Positions 34,653-44,124 of a stretch of DNA of 64,000 nucleotides are shown here, one piece after another. The position numbers and the translations under genes were made by a program. Origin of the DNA: RGIG9060 sp052173655 (GTDB lineage Bacteria > Spirochaetota > Spirochaetia > Treponematales > Treponemataceae); contig JBQMYD010000006.1 in the NCBI GenBank assembly GCA_052173655.1, forward strand, positions 89,481 through 153,480, written 5' to 3'. The notes under the pieces are model-generated. The model was not told the DNA's origin and did no database searches. It worked only from the letters and a program-made list of their open reading frames with translations. Positions within the stretch are counted from its first letter, which is position 1. Every line of letters begins with the position of its first letter.

Positions 34653-36368
34653 CTATTTTTTATTCTTAAGCAAATCTGCAAAAGGATTGTAAGCATCATC
34701 ATCAGACTCATTATTATCCGACATATATTGAGAAATTTCATCCCTTTGGAGTTTTTGTTTATATTCTTTTACTGAAAAAGCAATTTTACCTCTTGAAATA
34801 TTAACATCTGTAACAAATACGTTTACCTTATCACCGATATTGTATTTTTTTACAGCATCCTCAAATGTTTCTTCACGAGATTCGCAAAGATTTGTTTTGT
34901 AAATCAAACCTTCTACGCCTTCTTCGGTTTTTACAAACACACCAAAATCAGTGATTGAAGTAACTTCACCTTCAAGTACAGACCCGACCTTATGCTTTTC
35001 TGCAAATTTTTCCCAAGGATTTTCTTTTAGCTGCTTAACCCCTACACGGATTTTTCTCAGTTCAGGATTATTTTCAACAACTACAACTTCAATTTCCTGT
35101 CCTTCGGAAAGTTCACCACCGAATCTTTTTGAAGACTTTGTCCAAGACCAGTCATCAACACTAAGGAAAGCATCAATTCCATCTTCAATTTCAACAAAGG
35201 CACCTCCGGTTGCAATTTTTACAACTTTTTTAGTAAACTTTGTTCCGACAGGATATTTATCACCTATTGTATCCCAAGGATTACCGGTAACCTGCTTAAG
35301 TCCAAGAGAAACTCTTCCAGCCTGAATATCATACCCAAGAATCATGCACTCAATATCATCACCGATTTTTACAACTTCGGAAGGTTTGTTCACTTTCTTT
35401 GTCCAGCTGAACTCACTTACGTGTGCAAGACCTTCAATTCCTTCTTCAAGCTCAATAAAAGCACCAAAATCAGTAAGCTTTGTAACCTTTCCTGTTACAA
35501 CATCATCAACGTGATATTTATCTTCAAAATGAAGCCAAGGATCCTCGGAAAAATGCTTGAGAGAAAGATTTATTCTTTTTTCTTCAGGTTCAAGTCGAAC
35601 AACCTTCACTTCGACTTCCTGACCTTTTTTTACAAAATCTTTAGGACGGGTTACATGCCCCCAACTCATATCATTTATATGAAGAAGACCATCAAAACCG
35701 CCTAAATCAATAAAAGCCCCAAAACTTGTAAAACTTTTTACAACACCTTTTACGGTATCACCAATTTTTACTTCATTAAAAAACTTATCACGATTTTCTG
35801 TGAGAGTTTCTTCAAGAAATTTTCTTCTATTTACAACGATGTTTGTTTTTTTATCTGAAAACAGACGTTCAATATAAAATTTACTTTGAATACCAAGTAA
35901 TTTTTCTTGTTTTTCAACTTTTTGACAATCGGACTGACTGATAGGTAAGAAAGCTTTAAAACCTACTCCCAAATCAACTTCATAACCGCCTTTTACAATT
36001 TTAGAAATTTTACCGTCAACCGGTGTTTTTTCTTTTGCTGCCTGTCGTAAAATTTTCCAATTTCGCTGAAAATCGGCTTTTTGTTTTGAAACAACAACTT
36101 CACCGCGGTGATTTTCCTTGGAAATTAACACTACGGCCACAACGTCCCCAACTTTTGGAACTTCAGTAAACTCTGAAAGAGAAATCTTTCCCTCAGACTT
36201 GTAACCAATATCAATAAACACCTGATCCGGTGTAACCTCAATAACAGTTCCGTCGATAAGTTGCCCTTCTTCCAAGGACTCAAAACTTAAAAGATACTGT
36301 TCCTGTAATTGTGTCTGAATATCACCTTCATTGCGGTTCTCATTCATCTGCACTTCCGTCTGTTCCAT
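34653..36368 (-). CDS. rpsA: 30S ribosomal protein S1
   Basis: This 571-residue protein carries six S1 RNA-binding domains, starting near residues 32, 115, 200, 285, 370 and 460, each with the G-x-V/F-D/E-x-G-F/L pattern (for example TSFGAFIDLGGFDGLLH and TDFGAFIELEEGIEGLAH). S1 helps the ribosome bind structured or weak-Shine-Dalgarno mRNAs. AAGGG lies 6 nt before the ATG. It follows cmk by 9 nt, the classical cmk-rpsA pair, and is followed by a strong terminator. Confidence 0.96.
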   Translation of the reverse strand: MEQTEVQMNENRNEGDIQTQLQEQYLLSFESLEEGQLIDGTVIEVTPDQVFIDIGYKSEGKISLSEFTEVPKVGDVVAVVLISKENHRGEVVVSKQKADFQRNWKILRQAAKEKTPVDGKISKIVKGGYEVDLGVGFKAFLPISQSDCQKVEKQEKLLGIQSKFYIERLFSDKKTNIVVNRRKFLEETLTENRDKFFNEVKIGDTVKGVVKSFTSFGAFIDLGGFDGLLHINDMSWGHVTRPKDFVKKGQEVEVKVVRLEPEEKRINLSLKHFSEDPWLHFEDKYHVDDVVTGKVTKLTDFGAFIELEEGIEGLAHVSEFSWTKKVNKPSEVVKIGDDIECMILGYDIQAGRVSLGLKQVTGNPWDTIGDKYPVGTKFTKKVVKIATGGAFVEIEDGIDAFLSVDDWSWTKSSKRFGGELSEGQEIEVVVVENNPELRKIRVGVKQLKENPWEKFAEKHKVGSVLEGEVTSITDFGVFVKTEEGVEGLIYKTNLCESREETFEDAVKKYNIGDKVNVFVTDVNISRGKIAFSVKEYKQKLQRDEISQYMSDNNESDDDAYNPFADLLKNKK

Positions 36369-36377
36369 AAAAAACCC

Positions 36378-37010
36378 TTAAATATTTATTTTGCCTAATA
36401 TTATTGCACAAACTTGCTCTATCGTCAATAAGCTGGTGTCAATATATTGAGCATCTGAAGCTATCTTAAGAGAACCTTCAGCCTTATTTTTATCAATAGC
36501 ATCTCTTTTTAGTATTGCTTCCTTTACCTGCTCAAGGCTCATATTACTACAGCCTTGTTTGTATCTACGCTGTGCCTGAACATCAATTGAAGCATCAAGA
36601 TAAAATTTATAATCGGCATCAGGAAAAACAACTGTTGTCATATCCCTGCCTTCACAAACGATTGATAGGTTTTTTGTAATTTCACGAATTTTATCATTTA
36701 CGATACGACGCAAAGGTACTATGGCAGAAATTTGAGCAACAAAGGCATCAACATGATCCGAATGTAAAAGGTCTTCTACGTCTTTTCCGTTCAAAATAAG
36801 ACGGGAATTTTCATATCCGAGCGTAAGAGTTTTTGCAAATTCACAAATTTTTTCATCGCTTTCATTAATTTTATTTTCACCAAGTAAGGCAAGCGTTATT
36901 GCCCTATAAAAACTACCGGAATTCAAAAAAACTATGTCAAGTTTTTCCGAAATTAATTTTGCGATTGTACTTTTACCCGTACCTGCAGGCCCGTCAATAG
37001 CTATTATCAC
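36378..37010 (-). CDS. cmk: Cytidylate kinase
   Basis: This 210-residue enzyme phosphorylates CMP and dCMP. The P-loop is IDGPAGTGKST at the N-terminus; the CMP-binding region includes GSFYRAITLALL and CEGRDMTTVVFPDADYK; the LID contains RRYKQG. It starts with GTG at 37010, which overlaps the rluB stop as GTGA. It sits in the operon rluB-cmk-rpsA, linking nucleotide supply with ribosome synthesis. Confidence 0.95.
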   Translation of the reverse strand: MIIAIDGPAGTGKSTIAKLISEKLDIVFLNSGSFYRAITLALLGENKINESDEKICEFAKTLTLGYENSRLILNGKDVEDLLHSDHVDAFVAQISAIVPLRRIVNDKIREITKNLSIVCEGRDMTTVVFPDADYKFYLDASIDVQAQRRYKQGCSNMSLEQVKEAILKRDAIDKNKAEGSLKIASDAQYIDTSLLTIEQVCAIILGKINI

Positions 37011-37777
37011 TTTACAAAACCTCCATTAAAATTACAAAGTTCTTTTAAATCCCTGATTTCTTTTTTTGACAAATCTCTAAAATCTCCAATCTGTAAATTT
37101 TCAATTTTTATATTTCCAATTCGTATCCTTTGCAAAGATTTTATTCCCAGCCCGTATTTTTCAAAAACTTTCCTGATTTCTCTGTTTTTTCCTTCAATTA
37201 AAACTACGCTGATTTTATGAGTATTAATACGCATAGCTTTTTTGCACCGGTAAAATATGTTATCTATTCTAATTCCATTTAAAAAATTTTCAATCAATTC
37301 ATCCGGAATATTTGTACTGGCTTCAATCACATATTCTTTTTCAATTTGACTTGACGGATGAGAAATGAGACGTGTAAATTCCCCGTCATTTGTAAAAATA
37401 ATAAGACCGCTTGAAAACATATCAAGACGGCCTACATTATAAAGCCTTTCGCAATATTTTTGTTTTAATAAGTCTGCTGCAACAAGACGACCTTTTTCAT
37501 CCGAAAGTGAACAGATATAACCGGCAGGTTTATTTAATAAAACATAACGAATTTCATTTTCAAAAACAATTTTTTTATCGTCAACCGTAACTTCGTCTTC
37601 AAGGCTTACCTTGGTTCCCAAAGTTACTATTTTTTGCCCATTTACCTTTACCCTACCGTCCAAAATAATCTGTTCCGCACATCGGCGGGATGCAACACCG
37701 CATTTTGCAAGGTATAACTGTAATCTTAATAATTTTTTATCTTGCAAGTTCAAAACGCTCACTTTCTTTTTCTTCAA
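37007..37777 (-). CDS. rluB: Pseudouridine synthase, RluB type
   Basis: This protein of about 256 residues has an N-terminal S4 domain (YLAKCGVASRRCAEQIILDG) and the catalytic Asp in GRLDMFSSGLIIFTNDGE. The C-terminal RIRIGNIKIENLQIGDFRDL matches RluB, which modifies 23S rRNA in the peptidyl transferase region. The frame opens with TTG 37777 inside scpB; internal TTG codons at 37753 and 37747 and a GTG between them are alternatives, and all lack a clear ribosome-binding site. The gene therefore overlaps scpB by up to 41 bp and must be coupled to it. scpB-rluB adjacency is common in bacteria. Confidence 0.9.
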   Translation of the reverse strand: MKKKKVSVLNLQDKKLLRLQLYLAKCGVASRRCAEQIILDGRVKVNGQKIVTLGTKVSLEDEVTVDDKKIVFENEIRYVLLNKPAGYICSLSDEKGRLVAADLLKQKYCERLYNVGRLDMFSSGLIIFTNDGEFTRLISHPSSQIEKEYVIEASTNIPDELIENFLNGIRIDNIFYRCKKAMRINTHKISVVLIEGKNREIRKVFEKYGLGIKSLQRIRIGNIKIENLQIGDFRDLSKKEIRDLKELCNFNGGFVK

Positions 37778-38282
37778 GTTTAGGTAAATCAGCTATAGAA
37801 TTAAGTTGAAAAAATTTAAGAAACTCTTTTGTAGTTCCAAACTGAGAAGGTTTCCCGGGTGCATCTTTTTTTCCGACTTCTTTGATAAAACTACGCTCAA
37901 GCAAAATTCGAATCATGTTATCGGCATTAACACCACGTATAGCTTCAATTTCACTTCTTGTAATAGGTTGCTTATATGCGATAATTGAAAGAGTTTCCAT
38001 TGCAGCCTTAGAAAGCCTACCCTCGTTTTTTTTGCCATAGCGTTCACTCAACGTAGCCCAAATATCACGTTTAGGCATAATAACCCAGCCACCGGTGATC
38101 TGCATCAATTCCACCCCGGAATCTTCAGCTGAATACTTTTCTTTTAGATTTTCAATTGCAATCCGAACTACATCTTTTGAAAGCTCCGAAATTTTTGAAA
38201 GGGAATCTTCGTTCAACGGTTCAGAATCTAAAAAAAGAATAGCTTCTATAACGGCTGTTTCTTTACTTAAATTTACTTCCAT
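37737..38282 (-). CDS. scpB: Segregation and condensation protein B
   Basis: This 181-residue protein of two winged-helix domains is the kleisin partner that binds ScpA and SMC to compact and segregate chromosomes. The segments EAILFLDSEPLNEDSLSKI and AMETLSIIAYKQPITRSEIE are family signatures. The start lacks any Shine-Dalgarno, but a sigma-70-like promoter ends 8 nt before the ATG, so scpB can be transcribed independently of scpA as a leaderless message. Confidence 0.94.
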   Translation of the reverse strand: MEVNLSKETAVIEAILFLDSEPLNEDSLSKISELSKDVVRIAIENLKEKYSAEDSGVELMQITGGWVIMPKRDIWATLSERYGKKNEGRLSKAAMETLSIIAYKQPITRSEIEAIRGVNADNMIRILLERSFIKEVGKKDAPGKPSQFGTTKEFLKFFQLNSIADLPKLEEKESERFELAR

Positions 38283-38290
38283 AGAAGAAA

Positions 38291-38319
38291 ACTATATAGG
38301 AAAATTTCTCTATTTTCAA
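38291..38319 (-). promoter_or_regulatory. scpB promoter, leaderless type
   Basis: TTGAAA (38319-38314), a 17-nt spacer and TATAGT (38296-38291) end 8 nt before ATG 38282. It lies in the 49-bp gap after the scpA stop, so it would give scpB-rluB-cmk-rpsA their own transcript. Confidence 0.65.
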
Positions 38320-38331
38320 GTAAGAAAAGTT

Positions 38332-39078
38332 TTACGCGGCTTGATATGGGCGAATTTTTATATCACCAAACATTCGGTTTTGAAAAATACACGCTGTTTT
38401 AAATTTTACAGCCTCAAGAATAGCCATAAAAGCACAAACTACGTCCATAAGGTTTTCTTTACGCACAATAAGATCTGTAAAAGAACATTCTCCTCTTGAT
38501 TCAAGAAGCTCATTCATTAGTGTAAGTTTTTCATTTACACTAATTTCTTCATAAATATCAAGAATTTTTGCAGAATTATACGACGAAATCAAGTTTGAAA
38601 AACTTTTTAAAAGTTCCCAAGTATCAATTTTTTGCCAAAGTTCTTCTTCTTCAAAAGGAAGTACTCGTTGAATTCTTTTTCTCTCAAATGTCCACTCACT
38701 TTCATCTTGTTTTTCTTCCATAAGGGTAGACAGTTTTTTGAATTTTTGATACTCAATCAGTTTATCAACAAGATCACTTCGTGGATCTTCAATATCTTCT
38801 TCATCAAAATCAAGTTCAACAGGCAAAAGCATTTTTGACTTGATATAAAGCAAATCGGCAGCCAAAGCATAAAATTCAGTCAGATTTTCCAAATCTACAG
38901 AAACCGCATAGTCTAAATACTCCAAAAACTGCTCAGTGATTTCTGCAATAGGAATGTCATAAATATTTATTTCATTTTTTTTAATCAAATAAAGCAACAG
39001 ATCCAAAGGCTCTTCACGATCTGCCACAGCAAATTTCATCAATCCTTCACTTTTTTTATCAAAAAAATTTTCGCTCAT
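38332..39078 (-). CDS. scpA: Segregation and condensation protein A
   Basis: This 248-residue kleisin bridges the SMC heads in the condensin complex. The N-terminal REEPLDLLLYLIKKNEINIYD and a C-terminal winged helix (VCAFMAILEAVKFK) are characteristic. The middle is acidic and likely flexible. The ATG overlaps the folK stop by 4 nt. It is followed by scpB, which however has its own promoter. Confidence 0.93.
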   Translation of the reverse strand: MSENFFDKKSEGLMKFAVADREEPLDLLLYLIKKNEINIYDIPIAEITEQFLEYLDYAVSVDLENLTEFYALAADLLYIKSKMLLPVELDFDEEDIEDPRSDLVDKLIEYQKFKKLSTLMEEKQDESEWTFERKRIQRVLPFEEEELWQKIDTWELLKSFSNLISSYNSAKILDIYEEISVNEKLTLMNELLESRGECSFTDLIVRKENLMDVVCAFMAILEAVKFKTACIFQNRMFGDIKIRPYQAA

Positions 39079-39587
39079 AGTCGTTCAACTCCCTGATCTG
39101 ATAACTTTGACAAAATGGTTGAATACAAAGTCCTTGTTATAGGTTCGGCACAATTCGGTAAAATCTCAAGCATTGGGAACAAAACAAACTGTCTTTCGTT
39201 CAATTTTTTATGTGGAATTTGCAAAAAAGTCTCTTTTATAATCATATTTCCAAACAATTCAATATCGATATCAATAGTTCTGGGACCGTTACGGAATTCT
39301 TTTTTTCTATCTCTACCAAATTTTTGTTCTATAGAATTGATTTTGAAAAGTAATTCTTTAGGAGTGCCGTCAAAAACACCACAAACTGCCATGTTATAAA
39401 AATCTTGTTGATTTTCATAATACATTGCCTTTGTTTTGTATATTGAAGAAACTTTGAAATTTGAAATAAAAAGTTTTTTTATTTCACTTACGACTTCATT
39501 TAAAATGGAAACAGGTTCAAGCTCCAATCCGTTTTCTAAAAAAAGCGAACGATTGGAGCCTAACCCAAGTACTGCCAGTTCAGACAT
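39075..39587 (-). CDS. folK: HPPK, 6-hydroxymethyl-7,8-dihydropterin pyrophosphokinase
   Basis: This 170-residue enzyme attaches pyrophosphate to the pterin precursor of folate. LGLGSNRSLFLENG opens the protein, and NGPRTIDIDIELFGN supplies the paired Asp residues that bind the two magnesium ions. It lies 11 nt after recA and overlaps scpA by 4 nt. No Shine-Dalgarno is visible. No other folate gene is in the window. Confidence 0.93.
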   Translation of the reverse strand: MSELAVLGLGSNRSLFLENGLELEPVSILNEVVSEIKKLFISNFKVSSIYKTKAMYYENQQDFYNMAVCGVFDGTPKELLFKINSIEQKFGRDRKKEFRNGPRTIDIDIELFGNMIIKETFLQIPHKKLNERQFVLFPMLEILPNCAEPITRTLYSTILSKLSDQGVERL

Positions 39588-39598
39588 AAAAATTTAAC

Positions 39599-40735
39599 TT
39601 AAAAAAGAGAAATATCCCTGCTTTCATCGGAAGATGCAAGTTTTTTTTCATCCATTTTTACGCTTTCTACGGCTTTTTTAGCAGCCTTGATATCCTTTTG
39701 TTTTACATCAATAACTTGTCCCGGAAAAACTTTTTCTCTAACTTTTCTATCAATCTCAGAATAAAAGTCAGGATTCTCATCAAGAAATCTTAAAGCAGCT
39801 TCCTTCCCCTGTCCGATTTTTTCAGTTTCGGTTGCATACCAAGCTCCCTTTTTGTCGATAAATCCGTGTTTTACAGCAGCATCCAAAAGACTTGCAGTAG
39901 AAGATATACCTTTACCAAAATATATGTCCATTTCAACTTTGCGGAACGGAGGTGCAACTTTATTTTTTACAACTTTTACTCGTACTCTGTTTCCAACAGC
40001 ATCTTCTTCACCCTTTGCATCGATTGACTCAATGCGACGAACTTCCAATCTGATAGATGAATAAAATTTTAAGGCGTTACCACCTGTTGTTGTTTCAGGA
40101 CTTCCAAACATAACCCCAATCTTCATTCTAATTTGATTGATAAAGATTACTATGCAATTTGATTTTCCTATAATTGCAGTAAGTTTTCGTAAAGCTTGAC
40201 TCATAAGGCGGGCCTGCAATCCCATGTGAGAATCGCCCATATCACCTTCGATTTCAGCCTGAGGCGTCAACGCTGCGACAGAGTCCACAACTATAACATC
40301 AACTGCCCCGGAACGTACAAGCCTTTCGGTTATTTCCAACGCCTGTTCCCCCGCATCAGGTTGTGAGACCCATAATTCATCGATATTTACTCCAAGATTT
40401 TTTGCATAAACCGGATCCAATGCATGTTCTGCATCTACAAAAGCTGCAATACCACCTAATTTTTGCGATTCGGCAATTGCGTGTAATGCCAAAGTTGTTT
40501 TCCCGGAACTTTCAGGTCCGTAAATTTCTATAACGCGTCCTTTAGGGTACCCCCCAATTCCCAATGCTTCATCAAGTAAAATAGAACCTGTAGGGATAAC
40601 ATCAATCCCTGCAGCATTTGTACTGGCACCCAGTTTCATCAAAGAACCTTGTCCATAATCTTTTTCAATTTGAAGACGAGCTGCTTCTAAAGCTTTTAAT
40701 TTTTCACCACTGTCCACTGCTGAAGTAGCATTCAT
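39599..40735 (-). CDS. recA: Recombinase RecA
   Basis: This 378-residue protein forms the DNA-strand-exchange filament and stimulates LexA self-cleavage where LexA exists. Walker A is GPESSGKTTLALH, Walker B lies in VDVIVVDSVAAL, and the L2 loop region is near GSPETTTGGNALKFY. The C-terminus is Lys/Asp-rich. ATG 40735 has AAGGTGG 5 nt upstream; an in-frame GTG at 40744 with GGGAGG 8 nt upstream is an equally good alternative and would add three residues. It has its own promoter. Confidence 0.97.
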   Translation of the reverse strand: MNATSAVDSGEKLKALEAARLQIEKDYGQGSLMKLGASTNAAGIDVIPTGSILLDEALGIGGYPKGRVIEIYGPESSGKTTLALHAIAESQKLGGIAAFVDAEHALDPVYAKNLGVNIDELWVSQPDAGEQALEITERLVRSGAVDVIVVDSVAALTPQAEIEGDMGDSHMGLQARLMSQALRKLTAIIGKSNCIVIFINQIRMKIGVMFGSPETTTGGNALKFYSSIRLEVRRIESIDAKGEEDAVGNRVRVKVVKNKVAPPFRKVEMDIYFGKGISSTASLLDAAVKHGFIDKKGAWYATETEKIGQGKEAALRFLDENPDFYSEIDRKVREKVFPGQVIDVKQKDIKAAKKAVESVKMDEKKLASSDESRDISLF

Positions 40736-40763
40736 TTTTACCACCTTTTTTTCCTCCCGTATA

Positions 40764-40792
40764 ATTATAGGTGCAAAATTCAATTTTCAAGT
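40764..40792 (-). promoter_or_regulatory. recA promoter
   Basis: A perfect TATAAT (40769-40764) is preceded by ACTTGA (40792-40787) at 17 nt or TTGAAA at 15 nt. It falls in the 79-bp gap after the upstream TPR gene. No symmetric LexA-type box is visible around it, so SOS control is not supported. Confidence 0.7.
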
Positions 40793-40814
40793 AATTTTTT
40801 ATAAAAATTAAATT

Positions 40815-41903
40815 TTAAAGTTTATCACCCTCAAGAGGCTGATAAACGGAATTTCCGATCAATAACAAATTTCCTTCACTGTTTACGGCAATTTTTGCAA
40901 GAACCCGCAAAGGTTTTTCGGAACGTAAAGAAAATTCGGATGATAATAATAAAAGAGCATCTCCGTCTTTCTTTTTAAAGTCTTCATATCCAACTAAAAA
41001 GGTACATAGTGTCTGATTTGAATCGCTTTGGATATTTGTTACACGCCCTGACCATATAACCCAGCAATTCTGATATTTCATTACATCTTGCGAGATTTCA
41101 GAAAAAGAAAATACTGTTTTAGGTGGTTCGTTAAAAGTAGGAATAGACAAGAAATCCTGCATTAACATCGCCTTAGATTGAACAAATGAAGAACAATTTG
41201 AATTTAAAAGCAAATTTATATACATTTGAGCCCGATTGTCATCATAATCGTTTATGGCAAGCTGAGCTTTTTTATAATAATTTTCAGCCTCTTTTTGAGT
41301 AAAAATATAGTGATAAGTTTGCCTACCCATGCCTTTATCAAGAATTTGAGTTTTATCTGCAATTGTAAACAAAGAAGTATCAAGACGACGATTAACTTTT
41401 ACATGAACAGAAAACAAATAAACTCCAAAACATAAAAATAAAATACAGGCAAAAACCGAAATCAGCGTAACAATCGGAAATCTTGCAGGCAACGGAGGAT
41501 AATAAGCTCTTAATTTTCCGTTATGATTCCATTCGCTTATGATATCGGGATCTCCATAATTTTTTATCATATCAAGAAAGCGTAAGACGTATTTATTTGT
41601 AGGATCCAAGTCAAGTGCATCAAGACATTGCTCCAAAGCCTTATCAATTGCACCACGTTTTAAAAATAAAACCGCTTGTGCTAAAATTAAATTTACATCG
41701 TTAAGTTTCATTTGGCGGGCACGCTTAAAATATGTTTCCGCTCCTTTTATATCGTTTAGGTAAAGACAAGATAAACCCAAAATATAAAAAAACTGAAAAG
41801 AATCTCTATACTCAAATACAAGAGGTTCCAAAAGAGTTACAATCTTTGTGAATTTCCTTTTTCGCAAAAGTTTTCTTGCTAAATCTAAAGCACTTTTTGC
41901 CAT
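40815..41903 (-). CDS. TPR protein with central membrane segment
   Basis: This 362-residue protein has TPR-like helices in residues 5-125 (LLRKRKFTKIVTLLEPL, FYILGLSCLYLNDIKGAETY), a membrane segment near residues 148-170 and a C-terminal domain of about 190 residues. That domain ends in short beta strands (VRVLAKIAVNSEGNLLLIGN) and has the look of an OB-like barrel. The TPR part is therefore cytoplasmic and the end extracytoplasmic, or the reverse. The ATG directly follows the TAA of the upstream gene, with AGGT 6 nt before it. Function unknown. Confidence 0.7.
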   Translation of the reverse strand: MAKSALDLARKLLRKRKFTKIVTLLEPLVFEYRDSFQFFYILGLSCLYLNDIKGAETYFKRARQMKLNDVNLILAQAVLFLKRGAIDKALEQCLDALDLDPTNKYVLRFLDMIKNYGDPDIISEWNHNGKLRAYYPPLPARFPIVTLISVFACILFLCFGVYLFSVHVKVNRRLDTSLFTIADKTQILDKGMGRQTYHYIFTQKEAENYYKKAQLAINDYDDNRAQMYINLLLNSNCSSFVQSKAMLMQDFLSIPTFNEPPKTVFSFSEISQDVMKYQNCWVIWSGRVTNIQSDSNQTLCTFLVGYEDFKKKDGDALLLLSSEFSLRSEKPLRVLAKIAVNSEGNLLLIGNSVYQPLEGDKL

Positions 41904-43073
41904 TTATTGACCTAATATCTTTAAAACAGCATCAATTTCTGCATTTAATTGAAAAATCAACTTTTGATCATACTGATCAGGATTTTTTTCTATTTCAGCA
42001 ATCTTATCAAGAAGACTGTTTATATATTCCTGATTCAATTTATCCGGAGTTATATTGATTTCATATCCGTTTTTTTCTATCTTGATACCATTTTCTTTAA
42101 AAGTGTCTCCGTTATTTTTACCTTCATTTTTTTCATCAGAAGAAAGAATTACATATTCTACCGCAGGTTCATTTACAAAACCTTCAAGTTTTTTCAAACT
42201 TGCAAGAGATTCAGATGCAAGTCCCGATGAGAAAAACTTGGAATTAACTTCAGGCGGTTCCGTGTTTTCATTTGAAGCACTTATATAAAACCTTGTATTG
42301 CTTTGAGTTTCAGGTTTAAGGGAAAACGGTTTAAAAGTAATTGCCAATGCAGAATCGTTAAAGGAAAAAAGAGAATTAAATCCTCTTCCGGGAGCCAGTC
42401 TAGGTTCCCAAACATCAGCTGACAAAATATTATAATTTGCAATTGCAACATTTGCAGGCGATGAAATTGTAGGACCGTCCAGCAAGAATTTTATGGCAGC
42501 ATTTCTGTTACTTGATTTTATCCATTTATCTTGACTCATGGAATAAAAAACAGCTTCGTTATTTATTTGATTTAAAGTTTTTGAAGAAAAATGTACAACC
42601 GTGCTTTCTCCAAGATTTGTATCAAAAATAGCCTTTACACTAATATTTCTTTCATACTTTGTCTTGTTTTTTGTTAGAACATCTATAATGCAAAGATCTG
42701 CATCATCCATCTTACCGGTAGAAGAATTGACAAAAGAAAACATTACTTTTACATCAACAACTTTTTTTACAGAGTACAAAATACTTGCACCGGTATTGTC
42801 TATACTGAAAACAGCAGGAACTCCGTCACTTTTTGAAAGTGCATAAGAATTTCTACCTACTTTTACGTAAAATTTATTTCCTGAATAATTATCTAACGGA
42901 TTAAGAACAGGAAAATATTTTTCTTTTTCGATATCAGTAACATAAAGACAAAATGTTCCTGCATTTTCGTTTATTTTAAGACGGAATTTACCGAAAATAT
43001 GAACTTTTTCCCCCGAAAAAGCTGAAACACAAATAAAAAAAATCAAAGATAATATTATTAAATTTTTTTTCAT
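41904..43073 (-). CDS. Exported protein of unknown function
   Basis: This 389-residue protein has a signal peptide (hydrophobic residues 5-17, cleavage near FSGE). The body is mostly beta-type and contains a galactose-mutarotase-like run (GKFRLKINENAGTFCLYVTD, then a conserved LAPGRGFNSLFSF segment); it ends with an alpha-helical tail (residues 340-389) rich in Glu/Asn. GGGAG lies about 7 nt before the ATG. It lies between two TPR genes and may form an exported complex with them. No active-site motif is recognised. Confidence 0.65.
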   Translation of the reverse strand: MKKNLIILSLIFFICVSAFSGEKVHIFGKFRLKINENAGTFCLYVTDIEKEKYFPVLNPLDNYSGNKFYVKVGRNSYALSKSDGVPAVFSIDNTGASILYSVKKVVDVKVMFSFVNSSTGKMDDADLCIIDVLTKNKTKYERNISVKAIFDTNLGESTVVHFSSKTLNQINNEAVFYSMSQDKWIKSSNRNAAIKFLLDGPTISSPANVAIANYNILSADVWEPRLAPGRGFNSLFSFNDSALAITFKPFSLKPETQSNTRFYISASNENTEPPEVNSKFFSSGLASESLASLKKLEGFVNEPAVEYVILSSDEKNEGKNNGDTFKENGIKIEKNGYEINITPDKLNQEYINSLLDKIAEIEKNPDQYDQKLIFQLNAEIDAVLKILGQ

Positions 43074-43117
43074 TTTTTATTCTCCCAAACAAAAGTGCTT
43101 TTAGTTATGCAACGATT

Positions 43118-44107
43118 TTAAGGCTGTTCAATTTTTAAAGATGAACCATCGTATGAACTTTCTTTTTCGGCAGGTTGCAAAATTTCAGAATTTGTAGATT
43201 TTGTATTTGTAACTCTACCTCGTTGCCCTTCATTGACAACACTTCTAACCTGCTCTGCTTTTCTACGCAATTCTTCCAAGTCTTTTTTATAATCCAAACT
43301 CTGCTGAACTCCTTTAGCAGCAGAATCTGCAAGTAAAGCATCAAAACTTTCCTCAAGTTTTTTATACCGGGATTTCAGCTCATCATAATCTTCTTGAAGT
43401 TTTTTCAATTCAAATTCGGTATCTTCCAGTTGAGCATGCAAATCAATGTTTTCAGCAGTATTGTACTGTCTGAGCTGTCTTTCAAAATCTTCTTTTGACG
43501 ACAAAAATTCTTCGCCGGTAACTTTGAGTAGATAAAGCAATTTTTCTTCTTTTTCGCGGGCAGTAATCAAATCCAAACGGTACAAAGCCTCGACATATTT
43601 TGCAGAATTAGGATAATCAGAAACTATACGTTCAAAAATTCCCTTTGCTTCTTCAAAGTGATATGTAACATAAAGATTTTCCGCCATCCAAAACAATGCG
43701 GAGGAAAACATTTCATTACTTTCATTTTCGGTACAAAATTTTTGAAAAACTGAAATGGAATCTACGTATTTTCCAAGATAATGTAGAGCTCTACCTTTTT
43801 GATATTCCACATAACCCCTATATTCGCTTTTAGGATAAATCGAAATAAAATATTCACAATTTTCAAGAACAGCACTATAATCACCGTAAAACATTTGTGC
43901 CATAATCAAAAGATAAAGAGCTTCCGGTCCCTTTGTTTCATTCATTGAATTCGCTTTTTTCAATAAAGTTATGGCATCTTCCCACTGACTGTTTTTGTAA
44001 GCCTGAAGTCCCTGAGAAAGAAAATCTGAAACCTTGGCTGACTGAGAAAAGGAAGCACCGTAAATCATAAAAAGCACCAGCAACAACATCGGCAAAAACT
44101 TTTTCAT
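43118..44107 (-). CDS. Exported TPR/coiled-coil protein, YbgF-like architecture
   Basis: This 329-residue protein has a signal peptide (cleavage near SFSQ), five or six TPR units over residues 25-195 (including GYVEYQKGRALHYLGKYVDS), then a long coiled coil (residues 225-285) rich in Glu/Lys/Leu and a polar tail. YbgF/CpoB of the Tol-Pal system has the same parts in the opposite order, so the relation is uncertain. GGAG lies 6 nt before the ATG. It follows rpe by 17 nt. Confidence 0.7.
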   Translation of the reverse strand: MKKFLPMLLLVLFMIYGASFSQSAKVSDFLSQGLQAYKNSQWEDAITLLKKANSMNETKGPEALYLLIMAQMFYGDYSAVLENCEYFISIYPKSEYRGYVEYQKGRALHYLGKYVDSISVFQKFCTENESNEMFSSALFWMAENLYVTYHFEEAKGIFERIVSDYPNSAKYVEALYRLDLITAREKEEKLLYLLKVTGEEFLSSKEDFERQLRQYNTAENIDLHAQLEDTEFELKKLQEDYDELKSRYKKLEESFDALLADSAAKGVQQSLDYKKDLEELRRKAEQVRSVVNEGQRGRVTNTKSTNSEILQPAEKESSYDGSSLKIEQP

Positions 44108-44124
44108 TTATTACTCCACAAGTT

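Noticed and set aside
38095..38499. 134-codon open frame on the plus strand across scpB and scpA
   Set aside because: It is opposite two intact conserved genes, and the product has no signal or domain pattern.
40741..40815. LexA/SOS box at recA
   Set aside because: No palindromic operator could be found around the -10/-35; only AT-rich sequence is present.
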